A DNA stretch of 64,000 nt from an uncultured Bartonella sp. (GTDB lineage: Bacteria; Pseudomonadota; Alphaproteobacteria; Rhizobiales; Rhizobiaceae). The translations under genes and the position numbers were made by a program. Below the pieces are notes generated by a model. It ran no database searches. It was not told where the DNA came from and worked only from the letters and a program-made list of their open reading frames with translations. This document shows positions 18,611 to 28,146 of this stretch, in pieces. The stretch's first letter is position 1. Every line of letters starts with the position of its first letter. The DNA is taken from assembly GCA_946481695.1 (NCBI GenBank), contig CAMLON010000001.1, positions 1-64,000 of the forward strand, given 5' to 3'.

Positions 18611-19717
18611 CTACTTCAAAAAATTTTTCAATGTGGCGACAACGCCGCGATTTGCTTCTTCGGATCCAATGGAAAGGCGCAACGCGTTCGGAAATCCGTA
18701 TCCGGTAACGCGGCGCAAAATATACCCGTTGGATTTCAGATAATCATCAGCCAGAGCAGCCGATTTTTCCTTGTCTGCCGGAAAATGGATGAGCAGAAAA
18801 TTGGTGACAGAAGGCGTAACCTTGAGCCCCAAAGCCTCGATTTCATGTGTGAGCCAGGAACGCCATTTTGAATTATAGGCTATCGCATTCCGGATATAGG
18901 CACGGTCACGAAAAGCAACACTTGCAGCAGCCTGTGCCGGAACACTGACATTGAAAGCTCCACGAATACGGTTGACCGCATCAATGACATGAAGAGGCGC
19001 ATACATCCACCCCACACGCAAACCGGCAAGTCCGTAGATTTTGGAAAATGTGCGTGTCATGACAACATTTTCATTTGCAGAAACAAGTTCTACGCCGGTA
19101 TCGTAATCATCCTCGGTAACGAATTCGGCATAGGCACCGTCAAGGACTAAAAGCACATTTTTAGGCAGCCCTGCATGAAGCCTTTTGACCTCGGTTGCTG
19201 TCAGATAGGTGCCCGTCGGATTACCGGGATTAGCGATAAAAACGATTTTTGTTCTTTCTGTTACTGCGTCAAGAATGGCATCAATATCAATTCGGCAATC
19301 TTTTTCTTTGACAATAACAGGTTTTGCACCGGTCCCTCTGATTTGTATTTCGTAAACACCGAAGCCGTGCTCGGTAATAATACCTTCATCACCGGCTGTA
19401 AGATAGGTATTGGCTAAAAGACCCAACAAATCATCCGATCCGTTTCCCGCCATCAGATTGCTTCTTGCAAGTCCTGTCACTTCCGAAATGGCTTCAAGAA
19501 GCGGTGTGGCCGAACCATCCGGATAGAGTTCAAGATGTGCTGCGGCCTGCCGATAGGCGTCAATCGCTGCAGGACAGGGCCCTAGCGGCGACTCGTTTGA
19601 AGAAAGTTTGAAAACTTTCTTTGTATTTTTTACCTCGCTTGATCCGGGAACGTAAGCTGCAATGTCCAGAATACCTTTTCTAGGCTGTGGACGGTCAACA
19701 AGAACATCTTTTTTCAT
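18611..19717 (-). CDS. hisC: Histidinol-phosphate/aromatic aminotransferase
   Basis: 368-residue PLP fold-type I aminotransferase. Seen are [14 protein letters not shown] near the N-terminus, the [12 protein letters not shown] cofactor-phosphate region, [13 protein letters not shown], and the PLP-lysine segment [17 protein letters not shown] (lysine near 229). HisC-type enzymes convert imidazole acetol phosphate with glutamate to histidinol phosphate; the pairing with tyrC suggests this copy may transaminate prephenate, phenylpyruvate or hydroxyphenylpyruvate. Which substrate dominates cannot be told from sequence. Divergent from metX. Confidence 0.93.
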   Translation of the reverse strand: MKKDVLVDRPQPRKGILDIAAYVPGSSEVKNTKKVFKLSSNESPLGPCPAAIDAYRQAAAHLELYPDGSATPLLEAISEVTGLARSNLMAGNGSDDLLGLLANTYLTAGDEGIITEHGFGVYEIQIRGTGAKPVIVKEKDCRIDIDAILDAVTERTKIVFIANPGNPTGTYLTATEVKRLHAGLPKNVLLVLDGAYAEFVTEDDYDTGVELVSANENVVMTRTFSKIYGLAGLRVGWMYAPLHVIDAVNRIRGAFNVSVPAQAAASVAFRDRAYIRNAIAYNSKWRSWLTHEIEALGLKVTPSVTNFLLIHFPADKEKSAALADDYLKSNGYILRRVTGYGFPNALRLSIGSEEANRGVVATLKNFLK

Positions 19718-19790
19718 CGATATTTATCCGGTCTGGTAGTTTAATATTTTAGGAAATACCCTTGCTTTCATCTGAAGTCGAGAGAAAATC

Positions 19791-19820
19791 TTGACATTTG
19801 TCAGAGGAGACGACTAGCTA
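19791..19820 (+). promoter_or_regulatory. Likely promoter of metX
   Basis: A perfect -35 box TTGACA (19791-19796) and TAGCTA (19815-19820) 18 bases later form a sigma-70-type promoter. Transcription would start near 19828, leaving a leader of only about 25 bases before the metX ATG, too short for a SAM riboswitch. Confidence 0.55.
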
Positions 19821-19850
19821 TTATTTTTCTTTCTAGACGGTGCAACCGAT

Positions 19851-21035
19851 ATGACACAAACGAGATCGACCGGAAAATCTTCCGGCGCGAAAAATTCCCA
19901 AGCCGATTTTCCTGATAGTAAAGTAGCGCTGTTCGGGCCAGACGAGCCGCTAAAGCTTGATAGCGGCGTTGTTTTATCGCCTTTCCAGATTGCCTATCAG
20001 GACTATGGCACATTGAATGAAGACAAAAGCAATGCCATTTTAATCTGCCATGCCCTCACCGGCGATCAACATGTTGCCAATACCCATCCGGTGACCGGAA
20101 AACCCGGTTGGTGGGATATATTGGTGGGGCCTGGTAAAATTATTGATACCGAACGCTATTATGTAATCTGTTCCAATGTGTTAGGGGGATGTCTCGGCTC
20201 TACCGGTCCGGCATCGAAAAATCCGAAAACGGGAAAACCCTATGCACTCGATTTTCCTGTTATCACGATAGGCGATATGGTGCGCGCACAGGCAATGCTT
20301 GTCGAAAAACTGGGAATCAAGACATTGTTTTGTGTGGTTGGTGGTTCCATGGGCGGAATGCAGGCATTGCAATGGGCGGCAGCTTATAAGGAAAAAGTTT
20401 TTTCATCCGTTATTCTTGCGACCGGTGCGCGCCATTCGGCACAAAATATCGCTTTTGATGAAATTGGCAGACAAGCCGTTATGGCCGATCCCAACTGGTT
20501 GGGCGGGCGGTATCTCGAAGCGGGAAAACGCCCGACAAAAGGCTTGGCAGTTGCCAGAATGACAGCCCATGTGACCTATCTTTCGGAAGCAGCACTCCAT
20601 CGTAAATTCGGGCGGAATTTACAAAATAGAGATCAGATAACATTCGGTTTCGATGCCGATTTCCAGATTGAAAGCTATTTGCGTCATCAGGGGATGACAT
20701 TTGTCGAGCGCTTTGATGCCAATAGCTATCTTTATTTGACGCGTGCGATGGATTATTTCGATCTTGAAGCCGAATATGGCGGCCATCTGGCAGACGCTTT
20801 CAAGGGTTCGCGCGGGCGGTTTTTTGTTGCTTCGTTTTCCAGTGACTGGCTGTTTACCACCGCACAATGCCGTACCTTTGTGCACGCACTCAACGCTGCC
20901 GGAGCGCGGGTTTCATTCGTTGAAATCAAAACCGACAAAGGCCATGACGCTTTTCTGCTTGATGAACCGGTGATGTTTTCTGCCATTCACAGTTTCCTGA
21001 CAGCGGCTGCAGAACAGAGGGGATTGACGGCATGA
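19851..21035 (+). CDS. metX: Homoserine O-acetyltransferase
   Basis: 394-residue alpha/beta-hydrolase-fold acyltransferase that activates homoserine for methionine synthesis. Seen are [11 protein letters not shown], the oxyanion/nucleophile elbow [15 protein letters not shown] (serine near 166), and the late catalytic Asp/His part [14 protein letters not shown]. MetX enzymes of this subfamily use acetyl-CoA or succinyl-CoA depending on a few residues, so acyl specificity is not certain. metW overlaps its stop by four bases. The ATG at 19851 has no strong ribosome site but is the first in frame after the promoter. Confidence 0.94.
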   Translation: MTQTRSTGKSSGAKNSQADFPDSKVALFGPDEPLKLDSGVVLSPFQIAYQDYGTLNEDKSNAILICHALTGDQHVANTHPVTGKPGWWDILVGPGKIIDTERYYVICSNVLGGCLGSTGPASKNPKTGKPYALDFPVITIGDMVRAQAMLVEKLGIKTLFCVVGGSMGGMQALQWAAAYKEKVFSSVILATGARHSAQNIAFDEIGRQAVMADPNWLGGRYLEAGKRPTKGLAVARMTAHVTYLSEAALHRKFGRNLQNRDQITFGFDADFQIESYLRHQGMTFVERFDANSYLYLTRAMDYFDLEAEYGGHLADAFKGSRGRFFVASFSSDWLFTTAQCRTFVHALNAAGARVSFVEIKTDKGHDAFLLDEPVMFSAIHSFLTAAAEQRGLTA

Positions 21036-21664
21036 ACGAGGATGAAGAATTGTTGTCGGCGTTAAAATCCCGTACCGATTTTGAAGTAATCGCCAATTTT
21101 ATCAGGCCGGGGGCGCGTGTTCTTGATGTCGGTTGCGGCGATGGCAGTTTGCTTTATCTGTTGCAAACGCGGCGCAATGTCGATGGACGCGGTGTCGAAT
21201 TGTCGCAACAGGGTGTTGACCAATGTTTGCTTAAAGGTCTCTCGGTCATTCAGGGAGATGCCGATAGCGATCTTATCTATTATCCTGATTCCGGCTTCGA
21301 CTATGTTGTTCTGTCACAAACCTTGCAGGCAACGCGCAATCCGAAAGCTGTGCTTGAACAACTTTTGCGCATCGGCGAGAGGGCCGTTGTCTCGATTCCC
21401 AATTTCGGTTATTGGCGCGCCCGCGCACATCTGCTTTTTCTCGGTCGTATGCCGGTTACCAAAGAGCTTCCCTATAGCTGGTATGATACGCCGAATATCC
21501 ATTTCTGTACGATTGAGGATTTTGTCGATCTGGTCAATGAAATAGGGGCAAAAATAGAAGAAGCGGTGGTGTTGAACCGGCAGGGAAAACCCGTCAAACG
21601 CAAATTGCCTTTGGGAGCCTGGAATTTGTTCGGGCAGCAGGCAGTGTTTCTGTTACATAGATGA
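21032..21664 (+). CDS. metW: Methionine biosynthesis protein MetW
   Basis: 210-residue methyltransferase-like protein. The SAM-binding type motif [15 protein letters not shown] is near 31-45 and [13 protein letters not shown] follows. MetW is conserved beside metX in proteobacteria and is thought to support the acyltransferase step; its exact biochemical role is less clear. It overlaps metX and the downstream phosphotransferase gene by four bases each, so the three are translationally coupled. Confidence 0.94.
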   Translation: MNEDEELLSALKSRTDFEVIANFIRPGARVLDVGCGDGSLLYLLQTRRNVDGRGVELSQQGVDQCLLKGLSVIQGDADSDLIYYPDSGFDYVVLSQTLQATRNPKAVLEQLLRIGERAVVSIPNFGYWRARAHLLFLGRMPVTKELPYSWYDTPNIHFCTIEDFVDLVNEIGAKIEEAVVLNRQGKPVKRKLPLGAWNLFGQQAVFLLHR

Positions 21665-22656
21665 TGATGAAAGCCGAAAACGATCTTCCGACTTTGGTAA
21701 GGGATCATCTTGCTTGTTGGGATATTCCAGATAGCGCCCGCATCGACCTTCTTACCATATCGGAAAATGCGACTTTTCGGGTAACGTTCGGGAACGAGAC
21801 GAGAATTATACGGGTTTATCGGCCTTCCTATCATCAAAATGATGAAATTTTATCCGAACTCCTTTGGCTTCAGGCAATCGAGCAATCCGGCATTGTGACC
21901 GTTCCACATCTTTTCGTTTCCCGTTTTGGTCAATTGTTTGTCGAAGCGGGCATTTTCAGGCTTGCCTGTTTTTCTTTTATAAGCGGTCATGAACCGCAGG
22001 CGGATGACAGACTTGTGCGCCGGTTTTTTGAACTTGGTAAAATTTCCGCCAAATTGCATCAACAATCTATAAATTGGGTAAGGCCGGAAAGGTTCAATCG
22101 TAAACATTGGACTTATGAAACAATGATCGGCCCGAATGCTATCTGGGGAGATTGGCGAAAGGCCGAAAATCTTCAGCCCGCTGACCGTGAAATTCTTGAA
22201 AATTGCGATAGAATGCTTGAATTTTTTTCTTCAACTTTTCCGAAAGATAAAGCCCATTACGGTCTTATCCATGGCGATTTGCGGCTTGCAAATCTGTTGA
22301 TTGATGGCGAAAACCTTGCCGCGATCGATTTTGATGATTGCGGCTTTTCATGGTTCGGACTGGATCTTGCCAATTCTTTGAGCTTTATTGAAGATAATCC
22401 ATTTGTACCAAGCTATATCAGTGCATGGCTTCAAGGCTATGGAGAAGTGATGCCGGTAAACCGGGAAATGGCAGATATGATTGTCCACCTCGTCATGATG
22501 CGCCGTTTGCAACTGACGGCTTGGCTTGAAACGCACAATCAAACGCCAACAGCTGAAAAACTTCGCAAAACTTTTTTGAAAGGCACGGTTGAACTTGCGC
22601 GAATCTATCTTGAAAAAGTTAGCCCTCTTGCTGGTCGATCAGGGCAACGCCTTTAA
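21661..22656 (+). CDS. Aminoglycoside phosphotransferase/choline kinase-like kinase
   Basis: 331 residues. The kinase catalytic motif HGDLRLANLLID (Brenner motif) is near 201 and the metal-binding IDFDDCG near 221, both intact. This superfamily includes ThrB-type homoserine kinase, choline kinase and antibiotic phosphotransferases. Tight overlap with metW suggests a small-molecule substrate linked to amino-acid metabolism, but a real homoserine kinase role cannot be shown, and resistance is unlikely in this setting. The 3' end overlaps the convergent modC by 38 bp. Confidence 0.8.
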   Translation: MMMKAENDLPTLVRDHLACWDIPDSARIDLLTISENATFRVTFGNETRIIRVYRPSYHQNDEILSELLWLQAIEQSGIVTVPHLFVSRFGQLFVEAGIFRLACFSFISGHEPQADDRLVRRFFELGKISAKLHQQSINWVRPERFNRKHWTYETMIGPNAIWGDWRKAENLQPADREILENCDRMLEFFSSTFPKDKAHYGLIHGDLRLANLLIDGENLAAIDFDDCGFSWFGLDLANSLSFIEDNPFVPSYISAWLQGYGEVMPVNREMADMIVHLVMMRRLQLTAWLETHNQTPTAEKLRKTFLKGTVELARIYLEKVSPLAGRSGQRL

Positions 22657-23710
22657 TTTGGGCATAAACGTCCATTCCTTCTTTAAGCCCTAATATTTGC
22701 CATGAATGGCGTGTGAGGCGTGAAAGAAAATGCGCTCCCTCTCCATTGCCACCCAATTCCAGTTTGACCAGAACTTCAAAATGCCCCTGTTCCCGCATTG
22801 TCAGAATACGCGCCGGCATCACATTGAGGATCGAGCTTTTCAGCGGTTTTTCGACAGCAAGGCTCACATCATTGGCAGCAATGCGAATGCGCATTTTTTT
22901 CCCCCCTACAAAAGGTGCAGACGGGGCAATGAACGTGCCGCCCGGTACATCCACTTCGACAAGGCCGGTATGTTCGTTATAGGATTTGACATAGCCGTCA
23001 AGATTGACAGCGGCTTCGCGAGTATTGGCAAGCGGCAGATCAGGATTTGCTTCGATTTCTCTCAAACTGCCGGAGGCAATAACTTTGCCACTATCCATCA
23101 AAACCAATGTGTCGGCCAACCGTTCGACTTCATAAATATCGTGGGTGATATAAATGATCGGCATTGAAAGACGGTCACGCAGACCAATCAGAAAGGGAAG
23201 GATTTCATCTCTCGACCGTTTGTCGAGTGCCGAAAGTGGTTCATCCATAAGGAGAATCTTGGGATGCGACAGGAGAGCACGCCCGATTGCCACGCGTTGA
23301 CGTTCACCACCGGAGAGATTGTGCGGCGCACGATCGATAAGGTGGGCAATATTCAAAAATTCCACCACTTCATCGAATGTCGGCGAGAGATTGTTTTCGC
23401 CTTTCGCCATAGCAAAGGTAAGGTTCTTTCTGACAGACAAATGCGGAAACAAACTGGCTTCCTGAAAAACATAGCCGAGGGGACGTTTATAAACAGGAAC
23501 GAAACCGGTTTCGTTCTGCCAGCATTCATTGCCGATTTCGACTTTTCCTGAAAACCGGTTAAGTCCGGCAATGCCGCGTAAAACAGAAGTTTTCCCGCAT
23601 CCGGAAGGGCCGTAAAGCGCAATGACGCCGCGAAGCGGGGCATGAAATGAACAATCGAGCGTAAAATTGCCCAGTGTCCCTTTAAGATCGACAGAAATAG
23701 TTTCACTCAT
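22619..23710 (-). CDS. modC: Molybdate ABC transporter ATP-binding protein
   Basis: 363-residue ATPase of the ModABC molybdate importer. Walker A GPSGCGKT is at 34-41, the signature [16 protein letters not shown] near 137, and Walker [13 protein letters not shown] follows. The C-terminal third is a Mop/TOBE molybdate-binding domain, as in typical ModC. It overlaps modB by four bases upstream and the plus-strand kinase gene by 38 bp at its 3' end. Confidence 0.95.
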   Translation of the reverse strand: MSETISVDLKGTLGNFTLDCSFHAPLRGVIALYGPSGCGKTSVLRGIAGLNRFSGKVEIGNECWQNETGFVPVYKRPLGYVFQEASLFPHLSVRKNLTFAMAKGENNLSPTFDEVVEFLNIAHLIDRAPHNLSGGERQRVAIGRALLSHPKILLMDEPLSALDKRSRDEILPFLIGLRDRLSMPIIYITHDIYEVERLADTLVLMDSGKVIASGSLREIEANPDLPLANTREAAVNLDGYVKSYNEHTGLVEVDVPGGTFIAPSAPFVGGKKMRIRIAANDVSLAVEKPLKSSILNVMPARILTMREQGHFEVLVKLELGGNGEGAHFLSRLTRHSWQILGLKEGMDVYAQIKGVALIDQQEG

Positions 23711-24393
23711 AATGTTCGCGCCTGCATGAATTTTTGCAAGAGTGAAACAGTAAGAATGATGCAGAATGAAAAGATAACCATAATGATTGATAAAACATTG
23801 GCTTCATGCATTTGACCGGCTTCGACATAGCTCATAATGGTGGTCGAGATCACGGCCGTCTTGCCGGGCAGGTTTCCACCAATCATCTGCACAACACCGA
23901 ATTCGCCCACTGTATGGGCAAACCCCAAAACAGCGGCAGTCATAAAACCGGGGCTCGCAATCGGAAGCGCGACTTTCCAGAATGCTTTCCATGGCGAAGC
24001 ACGTAATGTTGCTGCAACTTCCATCGGCCGCTTTCCCATAGCCTCGAATGAATTGCGGATGGGTTGAACAACAAAAGGCATGGAATAAATGACCGAACCG
24101 ATGACCAGCCCTTCAAAAGTGAAGGCAAATTTATCCATGCCGAACCATGGTGCAATAAAGCCACCCGGTCCATTAGGCCCCAGAAATACCAGAAGATAAA
24201 AGCCCAGAACTGTTGGTGGCAAAACCAAAGGTATGGAGATAATGGATGCGACGATTTCTTTTCCATAAGTTTTGGATCGCGACAGCCACAAAGCAATCGG
24301 CGTTCCGATAGCCATCAGAAAAAACGTGGTTACCGTCGCCAATTCGGCCGTAAGCTTGATCGCGGTCCAGGTCTCATTGGAAAGAAGCATCAT
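23707..24393 (-). CDS. modB: Molybdate ABC transporter permease
   Basis: 228-residue inner-membrane permease with five to six hydrophobic segments. The ABC-interaction loop is [20 protein letters not shown] (EAA motif), and the family stretch [16 protein letters not shown] is near 51-66. Cotranscribed with modA (5 bp gap) and modC (4 bp overlap). Confidence 0.95.
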   Translation of the reverse strand: MMLLSNETWTAIKLTAELATVTTFFLMAIGTPIALWLSRSKTYGKEIVASIISIPLVLPPTVLGFYLLVFLGPNGPGGFIAPWFGMDKFAFTFEGLVIGSVIYSMPFVVQPIRNSFEAMGKRPMEVAATLRASPWKAFWKVALPIASPGFMTAAVLGFAHTVGEFGVVQMIGGNLPGKTAVISTTIMSYVEAGQMHEANVLSIIMVIFSFCIILTVSLLQKFMQARTL

Positions 24394-24398
24394 GCTTT

Positions 24399-25148
24399 CT
24401 ACTTTGTTTCCGGCAGGGCGTAGCCATATTTTTTGATAATGGTTGCTGCTTCCGGACCTTTGAGGAAGCTTACAAAAGCTTTTGCCGCTTCATTATTTTC
24501 ACCGGTTTTCAAAAGCACGGCATCCTGACGGATCGGGTTATAGTCGGTTTGAGGAACAACCCATTTCGAGCCGCCTTTTTCATTGATAATCTGCGAAAGA
24601 GCGACAAAGCCGATTTCGGCATTTCCGGTTTTGACAAACTGGTAGGCTTGCGAAATGTTTTGCCCTTCGACAAGTTTGTCCTTGATTTTGTCGTGAACTT
24701 TGAGCGCATCCATGGTTTCGACAGCCGCCTTGCCATAAGGGGCAGCATCGGGATTGCAGAAGGAAATGTGGGTGATTTTGCTATCCGTCAAAGTTTCAGG
24801 ACCCTTTACAAGGTCATCTTTTGCGCTCCACAACACCAATGTGCCGATTGCATAGGTAAATTCTGTCCCTTTGACACCATAGCCTTCTTCAACGGCCTTG
24901 GTCGGCCTTTCGGTATCGGCTGCAAGAAATACCTCGAAAGGAGCACCATTCTTTATCTGTGTATAGAAATTACCGGTAGCACCGAATGAAAGTGTTGCCG
25001 TGTGTCCGGTCTTTTCTTTGAATTGTTCGGCAATTTCCTTGACGGGTTCGGTAAAATTGGCAGCCACCGCAACAACGGTTTCACCGGCATGGGCAAAGGT
25101 TACACTTGCCAGCAACAGACCTATCGATAAAGCGAGTTTGGATTTCAT
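24399..25148 (-). CDS. modA: Periplasmic molybdate-binding protein
   Basis: 249 residues with a signal peptide ending around [10 protein letters not shown] (cleavage near 21). The mature part begins [12 protein letters not shown], the usual ModA beginning, and [12 protein letters not shown] matches the oxyanion-binding region. It delivers molybdate (or tungstate) to ModBC. It lies 9 bp after modE on the same strand. Confidence 0.95.
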   Translation of the reverse strand: MKSKLALSIGLLLASVTFAHAGETVVAVAANFTEPVKEIAEQFKEKTGHTATLSFGATGNFYTQIKNGAPFEVFLAADTERPTKAVEEGYGVKGTEFTYAIGTLVLWSAKDDLVKGPETLTDSKITHISFCNPDAAPYGKAAVETMDALKVHDKIKDKLVEGQNISQAYQFVKTGNAEIGFVALSQIINEKGGSKWVVPQTDYNPIRQDAVLLKTGENNEAAKAFVSFLKGPEAATIIKKYGYALPETK

Positions 25149-25157
25149 TGCCTTCTC

Positions 25158-25949
25158 CTAACATGTTGCAATAATGATGTTTTCAGCCTTGATAAGCGCG
25201 AGAACAGGTTGATTGGCCATAAGTCCTTTAAGTGTGGGATCGTCCGGTCGGGTTGTTGCAATCAATGTTTTGTCTTCACCAATTTCAACGTTAAGCTCGA
25301 CACTTTTTTTGCCAATCGTTATCGACTCTAAAATTCCCGGAATCCGGTTTTGTTCAGAAAAATCTTCCTTGTCTTCAAACGGTACGACCCTCACAAAGGG
25401 TGCTTTGATAAGAGCGGCAACTAGACGCCCATTGACAAGTCCGAGCCGTTCGACACTTTTTTCGGTAATTTCGGCTTTGATTTCGATTTTTCGGGAAATA
25501 CCGATGGTTACAAATGCTGCTGGCGGCGCACTTTTGATGGATAAAATGTGGCCTGATAAAACATTGCGCGCCGAGGTTCTCATCATGAAACCTTGTAAAA
25601 GCCCTGTCGAACTCAGACCTATTTCCGACAGATTATCGGAGGCTTGCTTCATCATTGTGGCAAGTCCGGTTTCAAGATGGTGAAAAGTTTCGATGAGCTT
25701 TAACGCTTCCGGCGTCAGGGTAGCACCACCGCCATTTTTCCCGCCGATGTTCTTTTTCAAGAGCGGTTTTGCAACGAGGTTTTGCATGGCGCTAATGCCA
25801 TCCCATGCCGCTTTGTAGCTAAGCCCGACAGAACGGGCGGCGGCAGAAATCGAACCTTCACGGCCGACAGCCTCAAGAAGCTTGATACGCTCCCGACCGA
25901 CCGAGCCGATATGATCTTCTTTGAAAGATAAGGTTGCTTTGACCGACAT
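25158..25949 (-). CDS. modE: Molybdate-dependent transcriptional regulator ModE
   Basis: 263 residues: an N-terminal LysR-like winged helix (about 18-90, with GSISAAARSVGLSYKAAWDGI as recognition region) and two C-terminal Mop domains (about 125-190 and 195-260) that bind molybdate. With molybdate it represses transport operons and may activate Mo-enzyme genes. It is the first gene of modEABC, and a palindromic ModE box lies 15-37 bp before the start, so autoregulation is likely. Confidence 0.94.
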   Translation of the reverse strand: MSVKATLSFKEDHIGSVGRERIKLLEAVGREGSISAAARSVGLSYKAAWDGISAMQNLVAKPLLKKNIGGKNGGGATLTPEALKLIETFHHLETGLATMMKQASDNLSEIGLSSTGLLQGFMMRTSARNVLSGHILSIKSAPPAAFVTIGISRKIEIKAEITEKSVERLGLVNGRLVAALIKAPFVRVVPFEDKEDFSEQNRIPGILESITIGKKSVELNVEIGEDKTLIATTRPDDPTLKGLMANQPVLALIKAENIIIATC

Positions 25950-25963
25950 AGATACACCATTCT

Positions 25964-25986
25964 GTTATATAGATTAACTATATAAC
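25964..25986. promoter_or_regulatory. ModE operator (Mo-box) upstream of modEABC
   Basis: A perfect nine-base dyad GTTATATAG-ATTAA-CTATATAAC, flanked by G on the right (CTATATAACG). It matches the known ModE-box pattern with two TATAT-containing half-sites ending in AACG. The distance of 15 bp to the modE start puts it over the promoter, as expected for repression by Mo-ModE. Function is inferred from known ModE sites. Confidence 0.85.
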
Positions 25987-26092
25987 GTTCATGACGAAAG
26001 CAAGGTTTCCGCACCAATTTTTCTAAAGCCGGTTTTCCATGTTTTTCCGGTGTTTTATCGAACAACTATTTGAGTGGTATTTGAGTGGCCGA

Positions 26093-27037
26093 TTAATAGC
26101 CGCGCATCCGGTTGACTACGGGCGGCAAGTTTCCGGTTTTTCGCCAATGAGCTATATTTTTTGCCACAATTTTAGCGGCACTTTCTTTGTTTGTAGGAGC
26201 CGAAATGTGGGGGAGCACGGTTATATGTTCATTTTGCCATAAGGGCGAATCGGGCGGCAAAGGTTCCTGATCGAAAACGTCAAGAACCGCATGATCGAGC
26301 TCATGTTTATTAAGAGCGTCAACAAGAGCATCTGTATCAATAACAGGCCCTCTGGAAAAATTGATAAGGCTTGCTCCCTTTTTCATATGGGCAAATTCGT
26401 TTTTTCCGAGAAGCCCTGTTGTTTCATTGGTGAGCGGTATAAGCAGAACGACAATATCACTTGTTTCAACAACTTGCATAAAACCGGCTCTTCCACTCGA
26501 ACATGTGACATTATCAAGTGTTTTTTGGTTCTTTGACCAACCCTTTACCTGAAATCCGGTAAGTGTCAGCAATTTGGCCGCAGCTCTTCCCAATTGACCT
26601 AAACCAAGAAGGCCGATTTTCCATTGTGAGGCAGGCTTATAGCTATGTGGTTGCCAGAGCCGTTTTTGTTGTTGGCGATGATAGCGCGGCATATCGCGGG
26701 TTAAATAAAGCGTCCATGCAAGAACAGCTTCGGCCATGGCTTCGGTCAAAGCGGGATCAACGAGCCGGACAATCGGTGGCGCATTTTCGGGTAATTCCTT
26801 CACCATCCGTTCGACACCTGCCCATAGGCTTTGTATCCACTTCAGATTTGTCAGTTTTTTCAATTGGTCGGGATCAGGGTTTGCAACAATGGCAAGTTCG
26901 ATTGCGCCATAATCTTCCGGTTTCAAATCGTTGAAATCTACAATCTTTTCATCGCCCAAATTTTCGGAAAGGATTTTTAACCAGTTATCCCTTTCGGTTT
27001 GTGCGCTACGGCTGACAAAAGCGATCGGTTCTGCCAT
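26093..27037 (-). CDS. Glyoxylate/hydroxypyruvate reductase-type 2-hydroxyacid dehydrogenase
   Basis: 314 residues of the D-isomer-specific 2-hydroxyacid dehydrogenase family, closest in layout to GhrA. The NAD(P) motif is IGLLGLGQLGRAAAKLL (about 139-155), the substrate arginine lies in NFSRGPVIDTDAL, the acid partner in DVFDQEPLPPDSPLW, and the catalytic histidine in VLPHISAPT. GhrA enzymes reduce glyoxylate and hydroxypyruvate with NADPH. It is isolated on the minus strand, and its stop lies 107 bp from the ModE box, so it is not part of the molybdate operon. Confidence 0.85.
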   Translation of the reverse strand: MAEPIAFVSRSAQTERDNWLKILSENLGDEKIVDFNDLKPEDYGAIELAIVANPDPDQLKKLTNLKWIQSLWAGVERMVKELPENAPPIVRLVDPALTEAMAEAVLAWTLYLTRDMPRYHRQQQKRLWQPHSYKPASQWKIGLLGLGQLGRAAAKLLTLTGFQVKGWSKNQKTLDNVTCSSGRAGFMQVVETSDIVVLLIPLTNETTGLLGKNEFAHMKKGASLINFSRGPVIDTDALVDALNKHELDHAVLDVFDQEPLPPDSPLWQNEHITVLPHISAPTNKESAAKIVAKNIAHWRKTGNLPPVVNRMRGY

Positions 27038-27169
27038 CGGATATTTTCCTCATGAAAAAAAGCGGCATGAATTGATTGGCCGCGACATCTCGGCTATTGC
27101 TGCTCTGTCAAATCTGCCTTAAGTTCAGCCAAAATTCCATAGTGATTTTTAAACGCGGAAAATGATCGT

Positions 27170-27227
27170 CCGGAAAGACTGGAAGACTTCCGGTTTCTAA
27201 AACCGGAATAGCCGGATTCTCTCCGGC
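27170..27227 (+). repeat. Cluster of CCGG hairpins in the leader of the D-amino-acid aminotransferase gene
   Basis: Three short inverted repeats follow each other: CCGGAA / TTCCGG (27170-27175 with 27188-27193), CCGGTTT / AAACCGG around CTA (27190-27206), and GCCGGA / TCCGGC around TTCTC (27211-27227). The first and second share bases and so exclude each other. They may be a repeat element or an attenuator-like leader; no run of T follows. Confidence 0.5.
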
Positions 27228-27276
27228 AGGATAAATCTTTTCCGCTGGTGAATGATGTTGAAGAGGTTAAAATACG

Positions 27277-28125
27277 ATGACACGCACCGTTTATGTCAAC
27301 GGCGATTGGTTTGATGAAACAAATGCCCGGATTTCAATTTTTGACAGGTCTGTCATGTTTGCCGATTCCGTTTATGAAGTCACCTCTTTTCTTGACGGAA
27401 AGTTTCTCGACTTTGACGGACATATCAAAAGGCTTAAAAATTCTCTGAAAGCGCTGGAGATAGAATTCAATGTGAATAGAGATGAATTTCTTGATATTCA
27501 TCGCGAGCTTATCAAGCGAAACGGTCTTGATAACGGCACTGTCTATCTTCAGGTTTCACGCGGTGCGGGGGATCGTAATTTTGTTTACGACAATAGCGAA
27601 TTGAAGCCCTGCCTTTTCATGTTCACCCAGACAGGCATTGTCAAAAATCTCCATAAAATGCCGCAGTTGAAAATGATATCGGTGAAAGAAGGCCGCTGGT
27701 GCCGCCGCGACATCAAGACAACGCAGCTTCTTTATTCGTCATTGACCAAGACTCACGCCCATGCCGAGGGTGTTGATGATGCTGTTTATGTCGAGGATGG
27801 CTATCTGACCGAAGCAACTTCGTCCAATTTCTTCATTGTCGATCGTCAGGGAACACTTGTCACCCGTCAGTTGGATCACTCCATTTTGCCCGGTATTACC
27901 CGCGGTACGATTCTCGAACTTGCCCGCAAAAACGGCATTAATGTCGAAGAACGGCTCTTTACATTGGAAGAAACCTATGCCGCCAGTGAAGCGCTGATTA
28001 CCTCGACCACCAATTTTGCAGCTCCTGTTTTGAGTGTTGACGGGCGTAAAATTGGCGATGGTAAGCCCGGAAAAGTAACAATGCGCTTACGCGAACTTTA
28101 TATCGAACACGTCAAGCGCAGTTAG
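27277..28125 (+). CDS. dat: D-amino-acid aminotransferase (class IV)
   Basis: 282-residue PLP fold-type IV aminotransferase. The N-terminus (VYVNGDWFDETNARISIFDRSVMFADSVYE) and length match D-alanine aminotransferases that make D-glutamate/D-alanine; the PLP lysine is in RRDIKTTQLL near 148 and the cofactor loop in EATSSNFFIV near 180. Branched-chain aminotransferase or aminodeoxychorismate lyase are less likely from these motifs. The start has GAAGAGG as ribosome site. Convergent with holA. Confidence 0.85.
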   Translation: MTRTVYVNGDWFDETNARISIFDRSVMFADSVYEVTSFLDGKFLDFDGHIKRLKNSLKALEIEFNVNRDEFLDIHRELIKRNGLDNGTVYLQVSRGAGDRNFVYDNSELKPCLFMFTQTGIVKNLHKMPQLKMISVKEGRWCRRDIKTTQLLYSSLTKTHAHAEGVDDAVYVEDGYLTEATSSNFFIVDRQGTLVTRQLDHSILPGITRGTILELARKNGINVEERLFTLEETYAASEALITSTTNFAAPVLSVDGRKIGDGKPGKVTMRLRELYIEHVKRS

Positions 28126-28146
28126 AGCTTTTGTTAAAATCGGACT

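Noticed and set aside
19718..19850. Possible SAM-II type riboswitch before metX
   Set aside because: The promoter found leaves only about 25 bases of leader, and the conserved SAM-II words could not be found.
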